In this document: positions 35,064 through 43,450 of the stretch, piece after piece | Numbering within the stretch: position 1 is the first letter of the stretch | Layout of the letters: each line of letters opens with the position of its first letter | NCBI RefSeq assembly: GCF_020535545.1 | Contig: NZ_CP084752.1 | Coordinates: 186,001-250,000 of the forward strand | Origin: Roseateles sp. XES5 | GTDB lineage: Bacteria > Pseudomonadota > Alphaproteobacteria > Rhizobiales > Rhizobiaceae | DNA length: 64,000 nucleotides | Reading direction: 5' to 3' | Notes under the pieces: model-generated | Database searches by the model: none | Seen by the model: the letters and a program-made list of their open reading frames with translations, nothing else | What the model was told of the DNA's origin: nothing | Translations under genes and position numbers: made by a program

Positions 35064-35090
35064 TCCCGGCAAATCCATTTTTTGCCGGGA
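35064..35090. terminator. 10-bp hairpin after hutD that also covers the next ribosome site
   Basis: TCCCGGCAAA pairs perfectly with TTTGCCGGGA across a 7-base loop, followed by GATTTTTC. It can end hut transcription. The GGGAGA ribosome site of the aldo/keto reductase gene begins within the right arm, and its ATG is at 35099, so the hairpin could also restrain translation of read-through RNA. Confidence 0.6.
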
Positions 35091-35098
35091 GATTTTTC

Positions 35099-36085
35099 AT
35101 GAGACATCGCAAATTCGGCCGCACGGGTTTCACCACCACGGATATCGGCTTCGGCGCCTGGCAGATCGGCGGCGCGTGGGGCGATGTCAGCGAGGCGGAC
35201 GGCCGCGCCGCCCTGCATGCCGCGCTCGATGCCGGCATGAGCTTCATCGACACCGCCGACGTCTATGGCGACGGCCGCTCGGAAAAGATCATCGCCGATG
35301 TGCTGAAGGAGCGCGGCGGCCAGCGCCCGATGGTGGCGACGAAGGCCGGCCGCCGGCTCTCGCCGCATGTCGCGGACGGCTATACGAAGGACAATCTCGA
35401 AGGGTTCATCGACCGCAGCCTGAAGAACCTCGGCGTCGAGCGCCTCGATCTCGTGCAGCTGCACTGCCCGCCGACCGACGTCTATTACCGTCCCGAGGTC
35501 TTCCAGGGCCTGGAAGAGATCAAAACCGCCGGCAAGATCGCCAATTACGGCGTCAGCGTCGAGAAGGTCGAGGAGGCGCTGAAGGCCATCGAATATCCCG
35601 GCGTCACCAGCGTGCAGATCATCTACAACATGTTCCGCCAGCGCCCGGCGCAGCTCTTCTTCAAGGAAGCGGCCCGCCGCCATGTCGCGGTCATCGCCCG
35701 CGTGCCGCTGGCAAGCGGCCTGCTCTCCGGCAAGATCACGCGCGATACGGCCTTCGCCGCCGACGACCACCGCAACTTCAACCGTCACGGCGATGCCTTC
35801 GACGTCGGCGAGACCTTTGCCGGCGTGCCCTTCGAGACCGGGCTCCAGGCCGTGGAGGAAATCCGCGCGCTGGTGCCGGCGGGCGTGCCCATGGCGGCCT
35901 TCGCGCTGCGCTGGATCCTCATGGCCGATGCCGTCAGCGTCGTCATTCCCGGCGCGCGCAATGCCGAACAGGCGAAAGCCAATGCCGCCGCGGCCAGCCT
36001 GCCGGCCATCCCCGAGGACGTGATGGAAGCGACGCGCGAGGTCTATTACCGCCTCGTCGCGCCGCATGTGCACCAGCGCTGGTAG
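35099..36085 (+). CDS. Aldo/keto reductase
   Basis: A 328-residue NADPH-type aldo/keto reductase (TIM barrel). The catalytic tetrad is visible: Asp and Tyr in FIDTADVYGDGRSE, Lys in MVATKAGRR, and His in LVQLHCPPTDV. The NADP-binding end shows PGARNAEQAKANAAA. It belongs to the YghZ/Tas-like, open-ended group rather than to a characterised substrate class, so the substrate is unknown. The start ATG 35099 overlaps the region of the hairpin described above. Confidence 0.92.
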   Translation: MRHRKFGRTGFTTTDIGFGAWQIGGAWGDVSEADGRAALHAALDAGMSFIDTADVYGDGRSEKIIADVLKERGGQRPMVATKAGRRLSPHVADGYTKDNLEGFIDRSLKNLGVERLDLVQLHCPPTDVYYRPEVFQGLEEIKTAGKIANYGVSVEKVEEALKAIEYPGVTSVQIIYNMFRQRPAQLFFKEAARRHVAVIARVPLASGLLSGKITRDTAFAADDHRNFNRHGDAFDVGETFAGVPFETGLQAVEEIRALVPAGVPMAAFALRWILMADAVSVVIPGARNAEQAKANAAAASLPAIPEDVMEATREVYYRLVAPHVHQRW

Positions 36086-36092
36086 GCTTTGA

Positions 36093-36146
36093 CCGCATAA
36101 ACGGAAATGATAGCCGACATCATGGCTATCTATTTCGTTTATGCGG
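36093..36146. repeat. Long imperfect inverted repeat
   Basis: Two 23-bp arms (36093-36115 and 36124-36146) separated by 8 bp; most positions pair, beginning CCGCATAAACG and ending CGTTTATGCGG. It lies between the reductase stop and the next gene. There is no T run, so it is not a typical terminator; an operator, an RNA hairpin, or a small mobile remnant are options. Confidence 0.65.
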
Positions 36147-36197
36147 AGCCGCGCGCTACCGTTCCCCATCGGTCACAATCAGAACAGGGGAACGACC

Positions 36198-36974
36198 ATG
36201 ACGAAAACGCTGCTGGCACTGGCTCTCGCGGCTTCCACCCTTCTTTCCGCGCAGGCTTCGGCCGAGACGCTGAAGATCGGCACGGAGGGCGCCTACCCGC
36301 CCTTCAACTTCCAGGACGCTTCCGGCAAGCTCGGCGGCTTCGACGTGGAGATCGGCCTTGCGCTCTGCGAGAAGATGAAGGTGGAGTGCGAAGTGGTCGC
36401 GCAGGACTGGGACGGCATCATTCCCGGCCTCGTCGCCAAGAAATACGACATGATCATCGCCTCGATGTTCATCACCGACGAGCGCAAGAAGCAGGTCTCC
36501 TTCACCGACCCCTACTATCTCGCCGCCATGACCCATGCCGCGCCGAAGAATTCCGGCATCACGGATTTCACCAATGAGGGCATGAAGGGCAAGACGATCG
36601 GCGCGCAGTCCGGCACGACGCAGGCCGACTACGCCGCCGCCGTCTACCCGGATGCCGACATCAAGCTCTATCCGACGCAGGACGAAGTGAATCTCGACAT
36701 GGCGAACGGCCGCCTCGACCTGCAGGTCGGCGACATGATCCCGCTGCTCGACTGGGTGACGAAGAACGATGACGGCAAGGCCTGCTGCGAGCTGATCGGC
36801 GAGCCGATCACCGACAAGAAGTTCGTCGGCGAAGGCGTCGGCATCGCCGTGCGCCAGGACGACAACGACCTGCGCGAGAAGCTGAACGCCGCCCTGAAGG
36901 CCATCCGCGAGGACGGCACCTACAAGAAGATCAACGACAAGTACTTCTCCATCGACGTCTACACGATGAAGTAA
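36198..36974 (+). CDS. Polar amino-acid ABC transporter, periplasmic binding protein
   Basis: A 258-residue class II binding protein of the HisJ/ArgT type. Signal peptide at residues 1-21 (LLALALAASTLLSAQASA). The mature start LKIGTEGAYPPFNFQDASGK is typical of lysine/arginine/ornithine/histidine binders. Other marks are GFDVEIGLALCEKMKVEC and DWDGIIPGLVAKKYDMIIAS; two further Cys (KACCELIG) are seen. The ATG at 36198 follows GGGGAACGACC. No permease or ATPase gene adjoins, so partners are elsewhere. Sitting after the hut cluster, histidine is a reasonable ligand, which is inferred. Confidence 0.92.
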   Translation: MTKTLLALALAASTLLSAQASAETLKIGTEGAYPPFNFQDASGKLGGFDVEIGLALCEKMKVECEVVAQDWDGIIPGLVAKKYDMIIASMFITDERKKQVSFTDPYYLAAMTHAAPKNSGITDFTNEGMKGKTIGAQSGTTQADYAAAVYPDADIKLYPTQDEVNLDMANGRLDLQVGDMIPLLDWVTKNDDGKACCELIGEPITDKKFVGEGVGIAVRQDDNDLREKLNAALKAIREDGTYKKINDKYFSIDVYTMK

Positions 36975-36998
36975 GACGCGGAGAATCCAGGACATCGG

Positions 36999-37021
36999 GA
37001 GGCGGCTTCGGCCGCCTCTTT
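36999..37021 (+). terminator. Rho-independent terminator
   Basis: GAGGCGGC-TTCG-GCCGCCTC followed by TTTCC. A stable UUCG tetraloop stem 24 bp after the binding-protein stop. Confidence 0.8.
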
Positions 37022-37032
37022 CCGTTCCGCCG

Positions 37033-37251
37033 TCAGGACCCGGGCCGGGCATCCTTCCTGTCGTCCCTGAGAGACAGCACATCGGGGGGAAGCGTCTCTT
37101 CCTCCGCCTCTTGCGCGATGACGCTGACGACAAACGGATAGGGATCGAAGGCCCGGCGCGGCCGGAAGTCCATCTGTGCATTGCGGCCTTCCGCCAGCAG
37201 CTCGTCGACATAGGCTCCCGCGAGCCCGCTGGTGCTAAACCGTTCCCACAT
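37033..37251 (-). CDS. Small conserved-looking hypothetical protein
   Basis: A 72-residue protein, divergent from the LysR gene. AAGGGG precedes ATG 37251. It opens MWERFSTSGLAGAYVDELLA, then has DFRPRRAFDPYPFVVSVIAQ, and the C-terminal third is polar and probably disordered. It looks like a short helical protein; no family is recognised. Convergent with the binding protein, separated by the terminator. Confidence 0.6.
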   Translation of the reverse strand: MWERFSTSGLAGAYVDELLAEGRNAQMDFRPRRAFDPYPFVVSVIAQEAEEETLPPDVLSLRDDRKDARPGS

Positions 37252-37395
37252 AAGGCATTTCCCCTTCTTTCGGGGTGTGCAATGCGCAGTATGCGACTTT
37301 GGTTCCGCGAAAAATGCGGTGTCCCGTTCACATTCTTGCCCGCCGCCGCGCGCCCTGCCCTTGCCTTTCCCGGCGCCGCCGTCCTAGCTACACGC

Positions 37396-38349
37396 ATGCC
37401 GATCAACCGCCTCGAACGCTTCGCCCACAATCTCGACTGGAACCTCCTGCGCACCTTCGTCGTGGTGGTGGAGGAAGGCTCGATCACGCGGGCGGCGAAC
37501 CGCCTGCTGCTGCAGCAGCCGGCCGTCAGCATGGCGCTGAAGCGGCTGGAGCAGTCGGTCGGCCACCGGCTGATCGACCGCAGTCCCGGCCGCTTCGAAC
37601 TGACGGAGGCCGGCGAGCGGCTGCATGCGCTGTGCCATGACATCTTCACCGCCATCGTGCGCCTGCCGGAGGCGATGGAACCCTCGGGCGAGGACGTGTC
37701 GGGCCATATCACCCTCCACGCCGTCAGCCATGCCATGAACCCCGCCTGGGACCGGGCGATCGCCGATTTCTTCCGCCTGCACCCGCGCGTCACCGTGGGC
37801 GTGACGGTGGAAACGACGACGGATGTCATCCGCTCGGTGGAGCGGGGCGTCGCGACGCTCGGCCTTTCCGACGGCATCATTCCCGAGGGGCTGGAGAAGG
37901 TGCCCTTCTGCTTTGAACGCTACGCGCTCTATTGCGGGCGCGGGCACCGGCTCTTCGGGGTTGCCGATGCGCGGCTGGAGGATCTGCGCGGCGAACCCTA
38001 TGTCAGCTTCCTCGCCGACGTGCTGGGCGGGCCGCATATGGGGCCGGTGACGGCGGTGCGCGCCGTCGGCTCCTTCGGCCAGCAGGTGCGCGCGCTCGCC
38101 TTCAACGTGGAGGAGGTGCTGCGGCTCGTCGTCGCCAATGCGGGCATCGGCATGCTGCCGGTCCACCTGACCGGCCCGGCGCTGCTGGCCGGCGAACTCT
38201 GGCAATTGCCGCCGCATGACGACCTGCCGGTGACCGAAACCTTCCGCATCACCAATCCCGGCTCGGCGCTCAATCCGGCCGAACGCGCCTTCCTTGCCCA
38301 TATCGCCGACGTGCCGCCCTGGCGCTGGGGCGAGCCGCATCAATCCTGA
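37396..38349 (+). CDS. LysR-family transcriptional regulator
   Basis: A 317-residue LTTR. The helix-turn-helix is at about residues 15-72: NLLRTFVVVVEEGSITRAAN, LQQPAVSMALKRLEQSVGHR. The effector domain spans about 95-310 (DVSGHITLHAVS onward). The start ATG 37396 is taken because the frame upstream reads through the opposite small gene. No strong Shine-Dalgarno precedes it. The FAD oxidoreductase gene follows in the same direction after 131 bp and could be its target. The inducer is unknown. Confidence 0.93.
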   Translation: MPINRLERFAHNLDWNLLRTFVVVVEEGSITRAANRLLLQQPAVSMALKRLEQSVGHRLIDRSPGRFELTEAGERLHALCHDIFTAIVRLPEAMEPSGEDVSGHITLHAVSHAMNPAWDRAIADFFRLHPRVTVGVTVETTTDVIRSVERGVATLGLSDGIIPEGLEKVPFCFERYALYCGRGHRLFGVADARLEDLRGEPYVSFLADVLGGPHMGPVTAVRAVGSFGQQVRALAFNVEEVLRLVVANAGIGMLPVHLTGPALLAGELWQLPPHDDLPVTETFRITNPGSALNPAERAFLAHIADVPPWRWGEPHQS

Positions 38350-38480
38350 TGATAGCGACCTTCATCTCTATAAATTTGAAGAATGCCGCCAGCTTGCGTA
38401 GGCCTGTGGCCGACCAAACAATGGGATAGGACCCTTCCGCTGAAGCCGTCTTCGGCGGAACCGTCCTGGATGGAGGGGCC

Positions 38481-39605
38481 ATGCAGACGTTCGACATCGC
38501 AATCATCGGCGGCGGCATTGCCGGCATTTCGCTGGCCTATTTCCTCAGCGCCCATCGTTCCGTCGTGGTGCTGGAGCGCGAAGGCGCGCTCGGCTATCAC
38601 AGCACCGGCCGCTCGGCGGCGGAATTCACCCTGCGCGACAACGCCCCCCAAGTGAATGCACTCGCCCGCGCCAGCCATGCCTTTCTCAGCGCCCCGCCCG
38701 AAGGCTTCGCCGACGTGCCGCTGCTCATCGCCCGCGGCAGCATCCTCTTCGGCGCGGAAGGCAAGGAGGCGCTGGTGCGCGAACGCTTCGAGGCGGCCAA
38801 GGCGCTCGGCGTCGGCGTGGAGTGGCTCGACGAAGCCGCCCTCCTCGCCCGCGCGCCGATCCTCGACCCCGCCTATGCGGCGGCCGCCTATTTCGACCCC
38901 GACTACTGGGACATCGAGGTCGACGCCCTGCTGCAAGCCTATGCCCGCCATGCCCGGCGAAACGGCGCGGCGATTCTCGAAAACCGCGAACTCACCAGCG
39001 CCCGCCGCGTCGCGGACAGATGGCTGATCGAGACCAACGAGGAGACGATTGCCGCAGGTGTGCTCGTGAACGCGGCCGGCGGCTGGGCCGACACGGTGGC
39101 GGAATTTGCCGGCGTCCGGCCGATGAATATCGTGCCGCACCGGCGCACCGCCATCACCGTCGACCTGCCCGAGGGCGTCGATGCCGCCCGACTGCCCGAG
39201 ATCAACGAGATCGAGGAAATCTTCTACTTCAAGCCGGAGGGCGGCCGCCTGCTCGCCTCGCCCGCCGATGCGACGCCCTGCGCGCCGGCCGACGTGCAGC
39301 CGGAGGAACTCGATATCGCCTATGCCGCCCACTATATCGAGGAAGCGACGACGCTCGCCGTGCGCCGCGTCTTCAAGAGCTGGGCCGGCATGCGCAGCTT
39401 CTCGGCCGACCGCCTGCCGGTCGTCGGCCCCGCCCCGGACGAGCCGAGCTTCTTCTGGCTCGCCGGCCAGGGCGGCTACGGCATCCTCACCTCGCCCGCC
39501 CTCGGCAGCCTCGCCGCCGCCCTGCTGACCGGCGCGGCCGTGCCGGACACGCTGGCGCGCGAGGGCATCGGCGCGGAAACCTTCAGCCCCGCGCGCTTCG
39601 CCTGA
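38481..39605 (+). CDS. FAD-dependent oxidoreductase (DAO/glycine oxidase type)
   Basis: A 374-residue flavoprotein with an N-terminal dinucleotide site, FDIAIIGGGIAGISLAYFLS, and the second FAD segment VVVLEREGALGYHSTGRSAA. Near the C-terminus SADRLPVVGPAPDEPSFFWL and GQGGYGILTSPALG match the D-amino-acid oxidase/DadA/glycine oxidase group. It probably oxidises an amino acid or related amine; the substrate cannot be read from the sequence. GGATGGAGGGGCC before ATG 38481 supplies the ribosome site. Confidence 0.92.
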   Translation: MQTFDIAIIGGGIAGISLAYFLSAHRSVVVLEREGALGYHSTGRSAAEFTLRDNAPQVNALARASHAFLSAPPEGFADVPLLIARGSILFGAEGKEALVRERFEAAKALGVGVEWLDEAALLARAPILDPAYAAAAYFDPDYWDIEVDALLQAYARHARRNGAAILENRELTSARRVADRWLIETNEETIAAGVLVNAAGGWADTVAEFAGVRPMNIVPHRRTAITVDLPEGVDAARLPEINEIEEIFYFKPEGGRLLASPADATPCAPADVQPEELDIAYAAHYIEEATTLAVRRVFKSWAGMRSFSADRLPVVGPAPDEPSFFWLAGQGGYGILTSPALGSLAAALLTGAAVPDTLAREGIGAETFSPARFA

Positions 39606-39634
39606 TCGCTCTTCCAGGAAGGGCCTGCGCCGTT

Positions 39635-39760
39635 AGAGTTTGTCAGGGAAAAGTGGGAACGAGCATGTCTGGTTCAATCCGAACCTGGCATGCTCTAAGT
39701 TCTTTTGTTTTCGTTTGTCTTTTCGGGAAAACCGGTTCCCACTTTTCCCTGACAAACTCT
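39635..39760. repeat. Large intergenic palindromic element (copy 1)
   Basis: Two perfect 26-bp inverted ends (39635-39660 and 39735-39760) starting AGAGTTTGTCAGGGAAAAG. Inside is a second palindrome, GAGCATG..GGTTC-N5-GAACC..CATGCTC. Related to copy 2 at 50201-50302. This is the type of abundant rhizobial intergenic mosaic repeat. Its right edge supplies the stop codon of the next leftward gene. Confidence 0.85.
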
Positions 39761-40025
39761 AGGACGAGCAGGCCGCCTCGAATTCGCCGATCGTCGCCTG
39801 ATCGTTGTCGTCCCGCAGCACGGCGTCGGCGCCGACCAGGCTCGGGTCGAGTTCCGTCGCTTCCTTCGAGTAGGACGAAATGAAGAAGGCCTTGCGGCCT
39901 TCCCAGACCGACCGCCCGTCGACGAGGCCGGCGCAGGGCGAGGCCGTTTCGAAATCGAGCTGAAGTTCGTCAGCGGTCGGCTGCGCGGCGGCTATGGCAA
40001 GCGCGATGGCAAGAATGTTGAGCAT
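39759..40025 (-). CDS. Small secreted hypothetical protein
   Basis: An 88-residue protein from ATG 40025 after AGAGG. It has a short signal peptide (LNILAIALAIAAAQPTA). The mature part has two Cys (SPCAGLVDG and the EAACSS end) that may pair, and acidic stretches. No family is recognised. Its TAG stop is formed at the edge of the palindromic element, so the C-terminus may have been set by the repeat's insertion. Confidence 0.65.
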   Translation of the reverse strand: MLNILAIALAIAAAQPTADELQLDFETASPCAGLVDGRSVWEGRKAFFISSYSKEATELDPSLVGADAVLRDDNDQATIGEFEAACSS

Positions 40026-40217
40026 GACGACCTCTGACGCAACGACCTTTGACGCATGGGGGAGGCTCGAACTGGCACGATTCCGTCGCCGGCGTCGACC
40101 GGCGACAAAGGCGAACCACACGAAATCCACCGCTGGATCAACGCCTGTTCACCGCAATTGTTCGTGTTCCCGTCCCATTGTCCGATGCCGCTTCGGCCGG
40201 GCATGGTCTGGAATAGA

Positions 40218-40244
40218 AAACGGGCGCCACAAGGGCGCCCGTTT
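40218..40244 (-). terminator. Terminator of secDF
   Basis: AAACGGGCGCC pairs with GGCGCCCGTTT around a 5-base loop. Read leftward it ends in GTTTTCTATT. It sits just after the secDF stop (40250). Confidence 0.8.
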
Positions 40245-40249
40245 CCGTT

Positions 40250-42778
40250 TCAGGTTTCCGCGGCCGGCGTTGTGGTGGCGCGGGCTGCGTCGCGATCCTT
40301 CCACCAGCGGCTGAGGAACAGCAGGATCGGGCCGCCGATATAGATCGACGAGGTCGTCGCGACGATCACGCCGAACAGCATCGGCCAGGCGAAGGGCTTG
40401 ACCGTGTCGCCACCCCAGATCGCCATCGGCAGCAGCGAGACCGCGACGGCGAGCGAGGTGAAGATGCATCGCATGACCACCTGGTTGATCGACAGGTCGA
40501 TGAGATCAGAGAAGGGCATCGACTTGTACTTGCGCAGGTTCTCGCGCATGCGGTCGTACACCACCACCTTGTCGTTGACCGAGTAGCCGATCAGCGTCAG
40601 CACGGCGGCGATGGCTGTCAGGTTGAAGTCGATCTGCATCAGCGCGAAGAAGCCGATCATCTTGGTGATATCCAGGATCAGCGTCACGATGGCACCCACG
40701 GCGAAGTGCCATTCGAAGCGCCACCAGATGTAGATCAGGATGGCGAGCATGCCGAGGGCGACGGCCTTGAAACCGGAGCTGGCAAGTTCGCCGGAGACGG
40801 TCGGGCCAACCACTTCCGTCCGCTCGAAGCTCGCATCCGGGATCACCTGGGCAACGCCGTCGCGAATCTTCTGGAGAGCCGCGGTCTGCACCTCTTCGCC
40901 GCCCGGCTGGCGCTGGACGCGCACGAGCACGGAGGTGCCCTGGCCGAATTCCTGCAGCGCCACTTCGCCGAGGTTCAGGCCTTCCATCTTCTCGCGCAGC
41001 GGAGCGAGGTCGATCGGCGTCTTGGACGTCGCCTCCACCTGGATGCCGCCGACGAAGTCGATACCGTAGTTGAGGCCCGGCGTGAAGAACAGGATGACCG
41101 AGCTGGTGGAGATGAAGGCCGACATGGCGATGGCGATATAGCGACCGCGCATGAAGGAGAAGTGCGGGATTTCCCAGACCTGGCCGAAGAGCGAGTGGAT
41201 GTCGATCTTCTTCAGTTTCTTCAGGATCACCGTCTCGCGCATCAGGAAACGCACGAAGGTGATCGAGGTGAACATGGAGATGGCAAGGCCGAAGATCATG
41301 GTGATGGCGAAGCCGCGCACCGGACCCGAGCCGAACAAGAAGAGCAGAAGCATGCCGACCATGGTCGTCATGTTGCCGTCGACGATGGTGGCGAAGGCCT
41401 TGTTGAAGCCGACATCCAGCGCCTTCATCGCCCCCGCGCCCGCCGCCGTCTCTTCACGGATACGGGCATTGATGAGGATGTTGGCGTCCACCGCCATGCC
41501 GATGCCGAGGATGATGCCGGCGATGCCGGGCAGGGTCAGGGTCGAGCCGACGAGGCCGAGCAGGCCGATGGTCAGGATCGTGTGCAGCACGAGGCCGAGA
41601 TTGGCGATGAGACCCCAGGAGCCGTAGAGCACCTGCATCAGCACGACGACGGCGGCAAGGCCGGCAAGGCCCGTATAGAGGCCCATGCGGATGGAGTCCG
41701 AACCGAGATTCGGGCCGACGGTGCGCTCCTCGATGATGGTGAGCGGCGCCGGCAGTGCGCCGGAACGCAGCAGCGCCGAGAGAACGGTGGTCTCCTGCGC
41801 GGTGAAATTGCCGGAGATCTGGCCCTCGCCGCCGATGATCGGCTCGCGGATGACGGGCGCGGTCAGCACCTTGCCGTCGAGAACGATGGCGAAAGGCTTG
41901 CCGACATTGGTCTGCGTGACTTGTGCGAACTGGCGCGCGCCGGTGGGATCGAAGGTGAACGAGACGATCGGTTCGTTCGTGCGCTGGTCGAAGCGGGGCT
42001 TGGCATCCGCCAGACGTTCGCCGGCAATGGCGACGCGCTCTTCGACGGCATATTTGTTGCCGTCATTGGCGCCTGGCAGGATCAGCACGCCGCGCGGGGC
42101 GACTCCGTTCACGTCCACGGACTGGTCGACCATGTGGAAGCTCATCTGCGCGGTCGAGCCGAGCAGCTGGCGCAGGCGCGTCGGGTCCTGCAGGCCCGGA
42201 AGCTGCACGAGGATGCGGTCGCCGCCGACGCGCTGGATGAGCGGTTCGGCAACGCCGACCTGGTCGACGCGCTTGCGGATGATCTCGAGGCTCTGATCGA
42301 CGGCGGCCGACATGCGCTCGTTGATACCGGCTTCCGTCAGCGTGACGGTGACGACGAGGCCGTTCGTCGCGACATCGATATCGGACGTGCCGCCACCGAA
42401 GCCGAGCGTCGTGGTCGGCGCCGCGAGCTTGCGCATTTCCGGCAGGACCTTGTCCATCGCCGCCTGATCCGGCAGCGTCACGGTCAGCGTCGTGCCGCTG
42501 AGGCGGGCGGCCGAGGCGCGCTCGCCGGCGGTGCGCAGGATGGCGCGCGTATCGTTCAGCACCGCATCCATGCGCGCCTTGCGGAGCGCGGCGGCATCCA
42601 CTTCGAGAACGAGGTGCGAACCGCCCCGGAGGTCGAGGCCGAGGGTGACGGGTTTTGCGGGCAGGTAACGCCCGAAGGTCGCCTGCTGCTCAGGCGTCAG
42701 CACGTTCGGCACGGCCGCCAGCACCCCGAAGAGGATGATGATGGTGGTGGCGAACAATGCCCATTTGTTGGTTTTCAT
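40250..42778 (-). CDS. secDF: SecDF fusion protein translocase subunit
   Basis: An 842-residue fusion of SecD and SecF, which use the proton gradient to pull secreted proteins through SecYEG. Start ATG 42778. The SecD half has the N-terminal helix (WALFATTIIILFGVLAAVPN), GLDLRGGSHLVLEVD, the periplasmic P1 domain, and PGIAGIILGIGMAVDANILI near residue 445. The SecF half starts about residue 530 with GLNYGIDFVGGIQVEATSKT and includes IGYSVNDKVVVYDRMRENLR. The twelve expected helices are present. Fusion of the two halves is normal in rhizobia. Composition matches the host throughout. Confidence 0.97.
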   Translation of the reverse strand: MKTNKWALFATTIIILFGVLAAVPNVLTPEQQATFGRYLPAKPVTLGLDLRGGSHLVLEVDAAALRKARMDAVLNDTRAILRTAGERASAARLSGTTLTVTLPDQAAMDKVLPEMRKLAAPTTTLGFGGGTSDIDVATNGLVVTVTLTEAGINERMSAAVDQSLEIIRKRVDQVGVAEPLIQRVGGDRILVQLPGLQDPTRLRQLLGSTAQMSFHMVDQSVDVNGVAPRGVLILPGANDGNKYAVEERVAIAGERLADAKPRFDQRTNEPIVSFTFDPTGARQFAQVTQTNVGKPFAIVLDGKVLTAPVIREPIIGGEGQISGNFTAQETTVLSALLRSGALPAPLTIIEERTVGPNLGSDSIRMGLYTGLAGLAAVVVLMQVLYGSWGLIANLGLVLHTILTIGLLGLVGSTLTLPGIAGIILGIGMAVDANILINARIREETAAGAGAMKALDVGFNKAFATIVDGNMTTMVGMLLLFLFGSGPVRGFAITMIFGLAISMFTSITFVRFLMRETVILKKLKKIDIHSLFGQVWEIPHFSFMRGRYIAIAMSAFISTSSVILFFTPGLNYGIDFVGGIQVEATSKTPIDLAPLREKMEGLNLGEVALQEFGQGTSVLVRVQRQPGGEEVQTAALQKIRDGVAQVIPDASFERTEVVGPTVSGELASSGFKAVALGMLAILIYIWWRFEWHFAVGAIVTLILDITKMIGFFALMQIDFNLTAIAAVLTLIGYSVNDKVVVYDRMRENLRKYKSMPFSDLIDLSINQVVMRCIFTSLAVAVSLLPMAIWGGDTVKPFAWPMLFGVIVATTSSIYIGGPILLFLSRWWKDRDAARATTTPAAET

Positions 42779-42880
42779 GGGGTGTTCCACTTAACTGCCG
42801 GATCGGCGCGACGAATACGCCTGCACCATCCGTGGGATCGAAATTTCAAGTGCGGGTGGGCGCGCGGGCGCCGCAGGGCC

Positions 42881-43300
42881 TTACGCGGCGAAAGCCGGAG
42901 GCGCGCGGCTGCGGAAGAAGGCCGGGCCGGCGCGAACCGGCGCGGCATCCTCGACAACGACAAACACCTCCAGGGAGGCGGTTTCAAAGGGATAGAGCAG
43001 TGCACCGGCACCGGCGACCAGCGCCTTGCCGCCGGCATCGCCTTCCGGAAGGCCCGTCTTCGCCTTGGCGACCCGCCGTTCGGCATGGCCGCTTGCCGGG
43101 AAGCGGAGGTCATCGGCGGCGTTGGAGAGCGGCGACGGCGCGACGCCGCCTTCGGCGGCCGTGCGCGGATGGTCCGGGTTGCCGGTTTCCTCGGGAAGGG
43201 AAAGCTGCGCGAGGAACAGCGTGAAAAGCAGCACGAGGAAGCCGACGGGTGCAAAACCCCGCGCCCACATCGTCGCTTCTCTGCCGGTCCTTGTCGTCAT
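42881..43300 (-). CDS. Membrane-anchored hypothetical protein
   Basis: A 139-residue protein, start taken as ATG 43300 (MTTRTGREATMWARGFAPVG), with ATG 43270 an alternative. One hydrophobic anchor (FAPVGFLVLLFTLFLAQLSL, about residues 15-35) is followed by a periplasmic region rich in Ala, Gly and Pro with the beta-like SLEVFVVVEDAAPVRAGPAF end. No family is recognised. It reads in the same direction as secDF and lies 102 bp upstream of it. Confidence 0.6.
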   Translation of the reverse strand: MTTRTGREATMWARGFAPVGFLVLLFTLFLAQLSLPEETGNPDHPRTAAEGGVAPSPLSNAADDLRFPASGHAERRVAKAKTGLPEGDAGGKALVAGAGALLYPFETASLEVFVVVEDAAPVRAGPAFFRSRAPPAFAA

Positions 43301-43450
43301 CTCTGTCCGTTTCGCATCTGTCCGTTTCGGCGGTAATTCCGCGCGAAGCAGCGCTTTGCAGCGGTGCGGATGCTGCGCAAGAACCACTTACCGCCCGGCA
43401 AGTCAAGGTCGCGGCGTTAACGCTTCCCTTACGCTTCGACGTTTCAGCCC

